Positions 14,891 through 22,872 of a stretch of DNA of 64,000 nucleotides are shown in pieces. The position numbers and the translations under genes were made by a program. Under the pieces are notes generated by a model. The model made no database searches. It worked only from the letters and a program-made list of their open reading frames with translations, and was not told the origin of the DNA. Source of the stretch: Actinomycetospora sp. NBRC 106378 (GTDB lineage Bacteria; Actinomycetota; Actinomycetes; Mycobacteriales; Pseudonocardiaceae); assembly GCF_030269685.1 (NCBI RefSeq), contig NZ_BSTT01000023.1:1-64000 (forward strand), read 5' to 3'. Numbering within the stretch: the first letter of the stretch is position 1; every line of letters begins with the position of its first letter.

Positions 14891-15414
14891 CGGTCGTCGA
14901 CACCACCTACGAGCTGCACGGCATCATCGCCGAGCCGGAGACCCTCGCGCCGGTCGTGGAGACCGTCGGCCACGCGCGGCCCTCGCTGCTGCAGGGCGGG
15001 GAGCTGGCGCTGCTCCCGCTGTGCGACGAGCTGTACGCCGCGATCGACCTGCCGGGGTTCCCGGTCGATCCCGACGGCGACTTCGAGCGGCTCTCCTCCG
15101 GGGTGGCGGCCCTGCTCACCGCCGCGTCCCGGCGGGGGGCGGTGGTCTACCTCGAGGCCGCCTACACCGGGGGGCTGGGGCACCAGGCCGCGGCCGCGTG
15201 GCTGGACTGCCAGGTGGTGTTCGGACCGGAGCTGCTGCTGCCCGACGAGCCGTTCCCCGTCTCGACCGCCGACCCCACCAGCGGCAGCCCGATCGTCCGG
15301 GCGCTGCGCTACCTCGGGGTGCAGGCGGTCGGGCGGGCCGACGAGTTCGTCGTCCTCGGCCTCGGCCGCCACCGCTCCACCCAGGACTGGTGCGCGGCCG
15401 GTTCGCCGCTGTGA
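14887..15414 (+). CDS. Uncharacterised protein of the tubulin/amidase cluster
   Basis: 175 residues, GTG start overlapping the previous stop by 4 bp; its own stop overlaps the next GTG by 4 bp, so it is translated between two coupled partners. I do not recognise a family. Visible features are an N-terminal strand YELHGIIAEPETLAPVV, the segment LALLPLCDELYAAIDLPGF, a small-residue-rich helix GVAALLTAASRRGAVVYLEAAYTGGLGHQAAAAW, and DPTSGSPIVRALRYLGVQAVGRADEFVVLGL near the end. No transmembrane segment or signal peptide. Its conserved coupling to the cluster implies a dedicated role. Nothing more can be said safely. Confidence 0.65.
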   Translation: MTVVDTTYELHGIIAEPETLAPVVETVGHARPSLLQGGELALLPLCDELYAAIDLPGFPVDPDGDFERLSSGVAALLTAASRRGAVVYLEAAYTGGLGHQAAAAWLDCQVVFGPELLLPDEPFPVSTADPTSGSPIVRALRYLGVQAVGRADEFVVLGLGRHRSTQDWCAAGSPL

Positions 15415-16124
15415 CCGTGCGGGACGCCCGGACGGTGCTGGCCGAGCTCGCCGCGCTGGGCCCGGCCTTCACCCTCGCGACCGGACCGGGCGACCCGTCC
15501 GCGGTCCCACTCGCACGACTGCTGACGGAGCCGGCGGTCCTGCGCGCCCAGGTCGCCCACGGCCGGGACCTGCTCGGCACCACCGAGGACCGGGTCGCGG
15601 CGTCGTGGCTGCACGGGGCGATGACGGCGCGCCTGGTCGCCCCCGTCCTGGGCGCGGCGGCGCTCGACGGGGTGGTGCTCCGGCTCGCGCGGAGCGATCT
15701 CCGCTGGCTCGCCCCCGACGGGACCGGGACCGGCGGCTGGTGGACCGACGGACCTCGCGCGGTCGCGTGCCACGGCGTCGAGGACGTGGCCGGGGAGCTC
15801 CTCGGCCCGCTCGCGGCCCTCGTCGACGCCCTCGGCGGGGTGGCGGCGGTCTCCGGGCGCCTGCTGTGGGGCGAGGTCGCGGCGGCGGTGGTCAAGGTGG
15901 CGCGGGTCGTGGAGCGCGTGCGGCCCGACCGGGGCGGTGTCGCGCGCGAGCTCGCCGGCGGTCTCCTCGCCGCGGAGCCGCTGGCGGGGGTGCAGACCGG
16001 ACCGCCCGAGCACCGCCGGCGGACCTGCTGCCTGGCCTACCGCCGCACCGGCGGGCACACCTGCGCCGACTGTCCGCTCGGCGCGTACCGCGACGGCGCC
16101 GACGTCCGGAGCGGGCGGCGCTGA
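15411..16124 (+). CDS. FhuF-like (2Fe-2S) protein, possible ferric/metal reductase
   Basis: 237 residues with GTG start coupled to the upstream gene (GTGA overlap). The C-terminus carries the FhuF 2Fe-2S signature C-C-x10-C-x2-C in CCLAYRRTGGHTCADC (near residue 215). FhuF proteins reduce ferric siderophores on the cytoplasmic side. The N-terminal part (LLGTTEDRVAASWLHGAMTARLVAPVLGAAAL) fits the helical FhuF domain. Here, far from siderophore genes, it may supply electrons to or from the cluster's globin or a metal centre. Last gene of the plus-strand run; it ends 4 bp before the convergent PaaX-like gene. Confidence 0.72.
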   Translation: MTVRDARTVLAELAALGPAFTLATGPGDPSAVPLARLLTEPAVLRAQVAHGRDLLGTTEDRVAASWLHGAMTARLVAPVLGAAALDGVVLRLARSDLRWLAPDGTGTGGWWTDGPRAVACHGVEDVAGELLGPLAALVDALGGVAAVSGRLLWGEVAAAVVKVARVVERVRPDRGGVARELAGGLLAAEPLAGVQTGPPEHRRRTCCLAYRRTGGHTCADCPLGAYRDGADVRSGRR

Positions 16125-16128
16125 CGTC

Positions 16129-16968
16129 TCAGCGACCCAGCTCCGCGAAGGCGGCCTGGGCCCCCGGGGTCCACGCCTCGTGCCGGGCGTGGAACACCTC
16201 GGCCGCGCGGGCGCCCACCCAGTCGGTGGGCAGCAGCTCGGCGGGCAGCTGCGGGTCCAGGAACGGGAACCGGCGCCAGGCGTCGACGAGCCGGACCTGC
16301 GCGCCGAGCACCGACTCGTCCGCCCCGGGCTCGAGATCCGCGAACTGCTCGACGAACTCCGCGTAGCGCGCCTCGACCTCGCGCAGATCCCAGGCCTGGG
16401 CGACCAGCTCGGCGGCGGAGAGCCCGCCGTGGGTGCCGCCGACCACCACCAGCGCCGAGGAGTCGAGCCCGACGTCGACCAGGGCCCGGTGCGCCTCGTC
16501 GACCCGCGCGGCGTCCGGGCACACCCACACCCCGGGCGCGGGCGACCCCAGGCCGGCCCACGCGAGCTGGGTCCGCAGCTGGTGCCGCAGCGCCCGCTGG
16601 GCCTCGGGGACGCTCACGACCAGCACCAGCCACCGGCCGTCCCACGCCTCGCGGAGCGTGCCGTGCGCGTAGATGCGGGCGGCGCCCTCGGAGAGCAGCC
16701 GGCGCCCGGCGGGGGTCAGCGACCACCGCACCCGGCGTCCGGAACGCTCGGAGACGACCACGTCGTCGGCGGCCGTGCGCGCCAGCGCCTGCCGCGCCGA
16801 CTTCTCCTCGACCCCGACGTGGCCCAGCGCGTCGAGCAGGGTCTGGGTCCAGACCGGCTCGCCCGCCGGGAGCACGAACTCGCCCAGCACGGTGAGCAGG
16901 AGGGACCGGGCGCTCGTGGCCGCGACCTCACGGCGCCGCGAGAACGCCTCGCCCGCCCCCGCCGCCAT
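16129..16968 (-). CDS. PaaX-family transcriptional regulator
   Basis: 279 residues. The N-terminal winged helix ARSLLLTVLGEFVLPAGEPVWTQTLLDALGHVGVEEKSARQALARTA, wing LTPAGRRLLSEGAARIY, and C-terminal PaaX domain with DGRWLVLVVSVPE and LRHQLRTQLAWAGLGSPAPGVWVCP match PaaX repressors of phenylacetate-type catabolism, which respond to acyl-CoA ligands. Here it neighbours no phenylacetate genes. It may control the convergent amidase/tubulin operon or the divergent bioA gene, which starts 36 bp away. Start ATG 16968; an AGGGTCG leader is weak. Confidence 0.85.
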   Translation of the reverse strand: MAAGAGEAFSRRREVAATSARSLLLTVLGEFVLPAGEPVWTQTLLDALGHVGVEEKSARQALARTAADDVVVSERSGRRVRWSLTPAGRRLLSEGAARIYAHGTLREAWDGRWLVLVVSVPEAQRALRHQLRTQLAWAGLGSPAPGVWVCPDAARVDEAHRALVDVGLDSSALVVVGGTHGGLSAAELVAQAWDLREVEARYAEFVEQFADLEPGADESVLGAQVRLVDAWRRFPFLDPQLPAELLPTDWVGARAAEVFHARHEAWTPGAQAAFAELGR

Positions 16969-16991
16969 GAGGGTCGATCTTAGGTGAGAGC

Positions 16992-16997
16992 TACCGT
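16992..16997 (+). promoter_or_regulatory. bioA -10 element, probably leaderless transcript
   Basis: TACCGT matches TANNNT and ends 6 nt before the bioA GTG at 17004. There is no Shine-Dalgarno sequence between them. That spacing puts the transcription start at or next to the GTG, giving a leaderless mRNA. Confidence 0.45.
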
Positions 16998-17003
16998 GCG
17001 CCG

Positions 17004-18278
17004 GTGTCGGACTCTCTGCGTGACCTGGACCGTCAGCACGTCTGGCACCCCTACGGTCCGATGCCGGGGCGCAGCGAGCCGCTGGTGGTCACCGACGCGC
17101 GGGGGGTGCGGCTGACCCTCGACGACGGGCGCGAGCTGGTCGACGGGATGAGCTCGTGGTGGGCGGCGGTCCACGGCTACCGGCACCCCGCGCTCGACGC
17201 CGCCCTGCGCGCCGACCACGTCAGCCACGTCATGTTCGGCGGCCTCACCCACCACCCGGCGGTCGAGCTGGCGACGCGGCTCGTCGAGATCACACCGGCG
17301 CCCCTGGAGCACGTCTTCCTCGCCGACTCCGGGTCGATCTCCATCGAGGTCGCGGTGAAGATGTGCCTGCAGTACCAGCGCGCCCGCGGACGACCCGGGC
17401 GCACGCGCATGATGACCTGGCGCGGCGGCTACCACGGCGACACCTTCGCCGCGATGAGCGTCTGCGATCCCGACGGCGGGATGCACGCCCTCTGGCAGGG
17501 TTTCCTGCCCGAGCAGGTGTTCGCCGACGCCCCACCCGCTGATCACGGCGACCGCTACGACCCGGCCTACGACGAGCACCTCGCCGCGGTGGCCGAGCGG
17601 CACGCCGACGAGCTCGCGGGCATCGTCGTCGAGCCGGTCGTCCAGGGCGCGGGCGGCATGCGCTTCCACTCCCCGCGCCACCTCGCCGCGCTGCGCGCGA
17701 TCGCCGACCGCCACGACCTCGTGCTCGTGTTCGACGAGATCGCCACCGGGTTCGGCCGCACCGGCGAGCTGTTCGCGGCCGACCACGCCGGGGTCGCGCC
17801 GGACGTCCTGTGCCTGGGGAAGGCCCTCACCGGCGGTTACCTGACGATGGCCGCGGCGCTGTGCACCCCGGCCGTCGCCTCGGCGGTCAGCTCCGAACCG
17901 GGAGGGGGCGGACTGATGCACGGCCCCACCTTCATGGGCAACCCGCTCGCGGCCCGCGTCGCGCTCGCGAGCGTCAGCGAACTGCTGCGCCGCGACTGGC
18001 GGGGCGAGGTCAGGGGGATCGGCGAGGTCCTGACGACGGGTCTCGCGCCGGCCCGCGCGCTCCCCGGGGTGCGCGACGTGCGGGTGCTGGGTGCGATCGG
18101 GGTGGTGCAGCTCGACCACCCCGTGGACGTCCCGGCCGCCCAGGCCGCCGCCGAGGGTCACGGAGTGTGGCTGCGGCCCTTCCGGGATCTGATCTACACG
18201 ATGCCGCCGTTCATCGCCGGGGCCGACGACGTGGCCCGCATCGCGGAGGCCGTCGTGAGCGCCGCCACCGCCGCATGA
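17004..18278 (+). CDS. bioA: Adenosylmethionine-8-amino-7-oxononanoate aminotransferase
   Basis: 424-residue class III PLP aminotransferase that makes 7,8-diaminopelargonate from KAPA using S-adenosylmethionine as amino donor (biotin pathway). BioA hallmarks: HVWHPYGPM at the N-terminus, [42 protein letters not shown], the PLP-binding [11 protein letters not shown] and lysine in [12 protein letters not shown], and [12 protein letters not shown]. Length is normal. GTG start with a TACCGT box close upstream. bioF, bioD and bioB follow further on, separated by unrelated genes, so biotin synthesis here is not one operon. Confidence 0.97.
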   Translation: MSDSLRDLDRQHVWHPYGPMPGRSEPLVVTDARGVRLTLDDGRELVDGMSSWWAAVHGYRHPALDAALRADHVSHVMFGGLTHHPAVELATRLVEITPAPLEHVFLADSGSISIEVAVKMCLQYQRARGRPGRTRMMTWRGGYHGDTFAAMSVCDPDGGMHALWQGFLPEQVFADAPPADHGDRYDPAYDEHLAAVAERHADELAGIVVEPVVQGAGGMRFHSPRHLAALRAIADRHDLVLVFDEIATGFGRTGELFAADHAGVAPDVLCLGKALTGGYLTMAAALCTPAVASAVSSEPGGGGLMHGPTFMGNPLAARVALASVSELLRRDWRGEVRGIGEVLTTGLAPARALPGVRDVRVLGAIGVVQLDHPVDVPAAQAAAEGHGVWLRPFRDLIYTMPPFIAGADDVARIAEAVVSAATAA

Positions 18279-18754
18279 CCCCGTGTGTCCCCGACGTGAG
18301 GTCCGGACCACTCCGGTGGGCAAAGTCCGGCAACACGACGCTTCAAGAGACGGTAAAGCCATTGTTCACCTGATCGGCGCACCACTGCGAGCGCAGTCAC
18401 GCGGCCGAACGGCTCAGCGACGCGGTCCGTGATCAGTCGCCGGCCTCCAGTCCCTCCCCGCGGCGCGTCGCGGGGGTGTCGGCCGATTGCCGGTACCGGG
18501 AGTCACGTGAACGGCAGGTGAACCGGCGGCCAGGTGCCCGCGGCAGGGCAGACTCCTCGGCGGAACGAGATCCGGTTCGCGCCGGAGCCCGAGCCACTCG
18601 TACACACGCAGTGACCGAGCAGCCGAGACGACTGCCGCACTCGCCGTCGACGACGACGGCGGGCGACGCAGACCGCTCGGACCGCCCCGGGCCGCGCCGC
18701 CGGCGACCACGCCGCACGCGGCCGAGACGATCCGTCCGGAGGACGTACCCGCCC
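18279..18754. other. 476-bp non-coding stretch before the SulP-carbonic anhydrase gene
   Basis: No convincing gene. The antisense and sense frames stay open by composition only; a continuous upstream extension of the SulP frame reads as Arg/Pro-rich non-protein sequence. GTGAACGGCA and GTGAACCGGC form a near direct repeat at about 18508-18530. The final 20 bp hold GGAGGA as the ribosome site for ATG 18755. Promoter and possibly regulatory leader for the SulP gene are expected here, but I cannot place them. Confidence 0.5.
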
Positions 18755-21226
18755 ATGAGCGCTCCCCAGTCCCCGCCGCCCCACGCGTCGGACGCCACGA
18801 CCCCGGACCCGGCGACGCCGGCCCCGCCGCCCCCCGTATCCCGCGGTGCGTCCGGCGGCGGCCCCGCCGCCGCTCTCGCGAGCCTGCGCGGGAACATCCG
18901 CTACGACCTGCCCGCCTCGCTGGTGGTCTTCCTCGTCGCCGTGCCGCTGTCGCTGGGCATCGCCGTCGCCTCCGAGGCCCCGTTGACCGCGGGTCTCATC
19001 GCCGCCGCGGTCGGCGGCATCGTCGCCGGCGCGCTCGGCGGCTCCGCACTCCAGGTCAGTGGTCCCGCCGCCGGCCTCACCGTGATCGTCGCCGACCTGG
19101 TCAACCGCTTCGGCTGGGGCGTCACCTGCGCCATCACCGTCGCGGCCGGCCTGCTGCAGATCGTCTTCGGCTGCACGCGGGTGGGCCGGGCCGCGCTGGC
19201 CATCTCGCCCGCCGTCGTCCACGGCATGCTCGCGGGCATCGGCGTGACGATCGTGCTCGGCCAGCTCCACGTCGTCCTCGGCGGCGAGCAGCAGGGCGGT
19301 GCCTTCGAGAACGTCATCGCGCTGCCCGGTCAGCTGATCTCCGCGCACGGCCCGGCCACCCTGCTGGGGCTCGCCGTCATCGCGATCCTGCTGGCCTGGC
19401 CGAAGCTGCCGAAGGCCGTCCCGTCGTGGGTCCGGGGCATCCCCGCGCCCCTGCTCGCGGTCGTCGCGCTGACCGTCGTCGCCTCGGTGTTCGCGCTCCC
19501 CGTCGTCCGGGTGGAGATCGGCGGCGACGTGCTGGACGCGATCGCCCTGCCGGTCCTGCCGACCTCCGACCTCGGCGGCGTGCTCGTCGGCGTCCTCACC
19601 GTCGCGATCATCGCCTCGATCGAGAGCCTGCTCTCCGCGGTGGCGGTCGACCGGATGCGCCCGGGCTCGCAGACGAACCTCGACCGCGAGCTCGTCGGCC
19701 AGGGCGCCGGCAACACCCTCTCCGGCCTGCTCGGCGGTCTGCCCATCACCGGCGTCATCGTCCGCAGCACCACGAACGTCGCCGCCGGCGGGCGCACCCG
19801 CGTCTCGGCGATCCTGCACGGTGTCTGGGTCGTGGTCTTCTCGGTCGCGCTGCTCGGCCTGGTCCAGCAGATCCCGATGGCCGTGCTCGCCGGGCTGCTG
19901 GTCCACATCGGCACGAAGCTCGTGAACGTCGGCCACATGCGGGAGCTGCACCGTCACGGCGAGCTGCCGGTCTACGTCGTGACGATCCTCGGCGTGGTCT
20001 TCGTCGACCTGCTCACCGGCGTGCTCGTCGGGCTCGGGCTCGCGCTGCTCATGGTGCTGCGCCGCGTGGTGTGGGCCTCGATCGAGGTGCAGGCGCCCCG
20101 GGCCCAGGACCCCGGGCCGTCGCGGTCCTGGCGCAAGGCGGGCGGCACCTGGCACGTCGTCGTCGAGGGCGCCCTGTGCTTCCTGTCGGTCCCGCGCCTC
20201 TCGCGCCGCCTCGCCCAGATTCCCGAGGGCGCCGACGTCGTCGTGGACCTGGTCACCGACTACCTCGACCACGCCGCGTACGACCACCTCTCGGAGTGGG
20301 AGGAGCGCCACCGGCTCGCGGGCGGCACCGTCCGCATCGACGAGGTCGGCACGATGGGGCTGGTGGCCCGGCGCGAGTCGACCGCCGGCGGCCCCGGCGA
20401 CCGGCGCCCGGGCCCCGTGCCGCGGTTCCTCTCCCCGTGGTCGGTGTGGCAGGCCCGGCACGACGCGACCTACGGCGAGGGCTGGGGGCACGGCCACCAC
20501 GAGCACGACGGCCACACCCACTCCGACGACGTCGACCCGATCCTGACCGGCCTGCGCGAGTACCACCGCCGGGCGGCCGGCCTGGTCGCGCCGTACCTGT
20601 CCGACCTCGCCGACGGGCAGGCCCCGCACGCGTGGTTCCTCACCTGCAGCGACTCGCGGGTGGTGCCCAACGTGCTCACCTCGTCGGGCCCCGGTGACCT
20701 GTTCACGGTGCGCAACGTCGGGAACCTCGCGCCGCTCGGCACCGAGGCCGACGACTCGGTGGGCGCGACCGTCGAGTACGCCCTCGACGTCCTGCACGTG
20801 CCCACCCTCGTGGTCTGCGGCCACTCCGGCTGCGGCGCCATGCAGGCGGTCAACCGCGACGTCGTTCCCGACTCCGCCCTGGGCCGCTGGCTCGCCGGCG
20901 CGACGGAGTCGAGGTCGCGCTGGGCGGCGAAGCACCCGGTGGGGGAGCACGCCCGCAGTGGCGGCTGGGGCGACGTCGACCAGCTCGCGATGGTCAACGT
21001 CGCCGTCCAGCTGGACCGCCTCGCCCGGCACCCGGGCGTCGCGACGGCGGTCGCCGAGGGCCGGGTCCGCCTGGTCGGGCTGTTCTTCGACATCCCCACC
21101 GCCCGGATGTTCGTCCTCGACGGCGAGCGCTTCGTCCCGGCCTCGACCGACCGCCTCGGCGCGGGCGCGTCGGCGACCCGGTCGGAGCCGTCGACGACCG
21201 CGTTCCCGGCGGCTCCCGCTCTGTGA
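18755..21226 (+). CDS. SulP-family anion transporter fused to beta-carbonic anhydrase
   Basis: 823 residues in three parts. After a Pro-rich cytosolic head (1-45), residues about 50-430 form the SulP membrane domain (NIRYDLPASLVVFLVAVPLSLGIAVASEAPL, GSALQVSGPAAGLT, TNLDRELVGQGAGNTLSGLLGGLPITG). A degenerate STAS domain follows (HVVVEGALCFLSVPRLSRRL). A His-rich linker (GWGHGHHEHDGHTHSDD) leads to a complete beta-carbonic anhydrase with zinc ligands in CSDSR and HSGCG. It probably moves bicarbonate, with the fused enzyme interconverting CO2 and HCO3- at the inner face. Biotin-dependent carboxylases need bicarbonate, which may explain its place beside bio genes. ATG 18755 is chosen because GGAGGA lies 11 nt upstream and upstream residues look non-native. 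Confidence 0.93.
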   Translation: MSAPQSPPPHASDATTPDPATPAPPPPVSRGASGGGPAAALASLRGNIRYDLPASLVVFLVAVPLSLGIAVASEAPLTAGLIAAAVGGIVAGALGGSALQVSGPAAGLTVIVADLVNRFGWGVTCAITVAAGLLQIVFGCTRVGRAALAISPAVVHGMLAGIGVTIVLGQLHVVLGGEQQGGAFENVIALPGQLISAHGPATLLGLAVIAILLAWPKLPKAVPSWVRGIPAPLLAVVALTVVASVFALPVVRVEIGGDVLDAIALPVLPTSDLGGVLVGVLTVAIIASIESLLSAVAVDRMRPGSQTNLDRELVGQGAGNTLSGLLGGLPITGVIVRSTTNVAAGGRTRVSAILHGVWVVVFSVALLGLVQQIPMAVLAGLLVHIGTKLVNVGHMRELHRHGELPVYVVTILGVVFVDLLTGVLVGLGLALLMVLRRVVWASIEVQAPRAQDPGPSRSWRKAGGTWHVVVEGALCFLSVPRLSRRLAQIPEGADVVVDLVTDYLDHAAYDHLSEWEERHRLAGGTVRIDEVGTMGLVARRESTAGGPGDRRPGPVPRFLSPWSVWQARHDATYGEGWGHGHHEHDGHTHSDDVDPILTGLREYHRRAAGLVAPYLSDLADGQAPHAWFLTCSDSRVVPNVLTSSGPGDLFTVRNVGNLAPLGTEADDSVGATVEYALDVLHVPTLVVCGHSGCGAMQAVNRDVVPDSALGRWLAGATESRSRWAAKHPVGEHARSGGWGDVDQLAMVNVAVQLDRLARHPGVATAVAEGRVRLVGLFFDIPTARMFVLDGERFVPASTDRLGAGASATRSEPSTTAFPAAPAL

Positions 21227-21236
21227 CCCGTCTCCT

Positions 21237-21293
21237 GTGGCAGGAAAGCGTCGTTGCTGTCGCCCGGTGACGGCAACGACGCTTTCCTGCCAC
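21237..21293. repeat. Long perfect hairpin, dispersed repeat family 2 (intact copy)
   Basis: Arms at 21237-21257 and 21273-21293 are exact 21-bp reverse complements (core GGCAGGAAAGCGTCGTTGC), and the stem extends inward to 25 bp with one G-T wobble, leaving a 7-nt loop. It follows the SulP-carbonic anhydrase stop and precedes bioF, so it can act as a terminator. A second, half copy lies at 54530. It resembles a mobile palindromic unit of the REP/MITE kind. Confidence 0.85.
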
Positions 21294-21335
21294 CGCGGGA
21301 GGTTCCCGACGCCGGGTCGGTGCCGGTGGGGTCCC

Positions 21336-21341
21336 TAGGCT
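21336..21341 (+). promoter_or_regulatory. bioF -10 element, probably leaderless transcript
   Basis: TAGGCT (TANNNT) ends 8 nt before the bioF GTG at 21350, with no ribosome site between, as at bioA and bioD. Confidence 0.42.
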
Positions 21342-21349
21342 GTCCGTCC

Positions 21350-22558
21350 GTGGACGATCCCCTCGCCTGGCTGGCCGACACCGCGCGCGACCGACGGGCC
21401 GCCGGCCTGCGCCGTGTGCTGTCGCCGCGTGACGTGGTCGAGCCGCTGGTGGACCTCGCGTCCAACGACTACCTCGGCCTCGCCCGCGACCCGCGGGTGG
21501 TCGAGGGCGCCGTGAGCGCCGCCCGCACCTGGGGTGCGGGGTCGACGGGGTCGCGGCTGGTCACGGGGTCCACCCGCCTGCACGCCGAGCTGGAGGAGGG
21601 CCTCGCCGACCTCGTCGGCGCCCCCGACGCCCTGGTCTTCTCCAGCGGCTACACGGCCAACCTCGGCGCGGTGACCGCCCTGTCGGGCCGCGGGGCGCTG
21701 GTGGTCAGTGACGTCGCCGCGCACGCCTCGCTGGTGGACGCGGCGCGGCTCTCGCGGGCCCGCGTCGTGGTCGCCCGCTGCGCCGTCCCGGCCGACGTCG
21801 ACGCCGTGCTCGCCGCGGCCGACGAGTCCCGCCGGCTCGTGGTCACCGACGGGGTCGACTCCGTCGACGGCGGCCTCGCCCCGCTCGCCGAGCTGCACGC
21901 CGTGTGCCGGGCACGGGGTGCGGTGCTGCTGGTCGACGACGCCCACGGTCTGGGCGTCCGGGGCCCGGGCGGGGCCGGCCTCGTGGCCGAGGCCGGTCTG
22001 GCGGGGGAGCCCGACGTCGTGACGACGGCGACGCTGTCGAAGTCGCTCGGGTCGCAGGGCGGGGTGGTGCTCGGGTCGGCCGCGGTGGTCGCGCATCTCG
22101 TCGACGCGGCGCGGGCGTTCATCTTCGACACCGGCCTCGCGCCGACGAGCGTGGGCGCCGCCCTCGCCGCGCTTTACGTGCTGCGGGCCGAGCCGGACCG
22201 GGTGACGGCCCTGCACCGGGTGGCGGCCGCGGTCGCGGCCTCCGCGCGCTCGGCGGCGCCGTCGCTCGGGGTGGCCGACCCGACGGCGGCGATGGTCCCC
22301 GTCGTCCTCGGCGACCCCGAGCTCGCCGTCGCCGCGCGGGACGCCTGCGCCGCCGCCGGGGTGCGGGCCGGGTGCTTCCGCCCGCCGTCGGTCCCGGAGG
22401 GCACCTCGCGGCTGCGGCTGACCGCCCGCGCGGACCTGTCGGACGACGACCTGGCGCTGGTCGACCGGGTGCTGCACGAGGTGTTGGGCCCGATCGTGGG
22501 CGCAGGCCCGGTCCGGACGGGGCGACCCGGGATGGCATCCTGGTCCGAACAGCTCTGA
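21350..22558 (+). CDS. bioF: 8-amino-7-oxononanoate synthase
   Basis: 402-residue PLP-dependent alpha-oxoamine synthase that condenses pimeloyl thioester with L-alanine to KAPA. Motifs: [68 protein letters not shown] and the PLP lysine in [16 protein letters not shown] 21350 is preferred over upstream in-frame starts, which would translate the hairpin repeat. The small CxxC protein gene follows after 22 bp and is probably in the same transcript. Confidence 0.95.
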   Translation: MDDPLAWLADTARDRRAAGLRRVLSPRDVVEPLVDLASNDYLGLARDPRVVEGAVSAARTWGAGSTGSRLVTGSTRLHAELEEGLADLVGAPDALVFSSGYTANLGAVTALSGRGALVVSDVAAHASLVDAARLSRARVVVARCAVPADVDAVLAAADESRRLVVTDGVDSVDGGLAPLAELHAVCRARGAVLLVDDAHGLGVRGPGGAGLVAEAGLAGEPDVVTTATLSKSLGSQGGVVLGSAAVVAHLVDAARAFIFDTGLAPTSVGAALAALYVLRAEPDRVTALHRVAAAVAASARSAAPSLGVADPTAAMVPVVLGDPELAVAARDACAAAGVRAGCFRPPSVPEGTSRLRLTARADLSDDDLALVDRVLHEVLGPIVGAGPVRTGRPGMASWSEQL

Positions 22559-22580
22559 ATCGATTGTGGAGGAGATCGCG

Positions 22581-22784
22581 GTGATCGTCACGGACAGCCG
22601 TCAGGCGTTCCGGCTCTGGCACTGTGGCCGGTGTCGTCGCCCGCTGGCCGAGGCCTCCGACTACCTGCGCTGCCACTGCTGCGGCGCCGTGCACGACGTC
22701 GACGGCACGCCGCGCCCGGACGTCGAGGCCGCCGAGCGGCCGGTCACGGTTCCGAACGCGGTCCGCGTGCGCGACTGGCTGTAG
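22581..22784 (+). CDS. Small zinc-ribbon-like protein downstream of bioF
   Basis: 67 residues, GTG start with GGAGGAG 6 nt upstream. Two CxxC knuckles, WHCGRCRRPLAEA and LRCHCCGAVHDV, are about 15 residues apart and would bind one Zn or an Fe-S cluster. The C-terminal half (ERPVTVPNAVRVRDWL) is not Cys containing. No family recognised. It probably shares a transcript with bioF. Note that a second small Cys-rich protein, BsaP, follows bioB. Confidence 0.65.
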   Translation: MIVTDSRQAFRLWHCGRCRRPLAEASDYLRCHCCGAVHDVDGTPRPDVEAAERPVTVPNAVRVRDWL

Positions 22785-22872
22785 ATCCGACCCGTCAAAG
22801 CCCGACCCGCCGTCGTGAACGCCGTGTGCACGACGGCCGCGGGGCGCGGGAGGTGACCGCAGGCTCGTCGTC

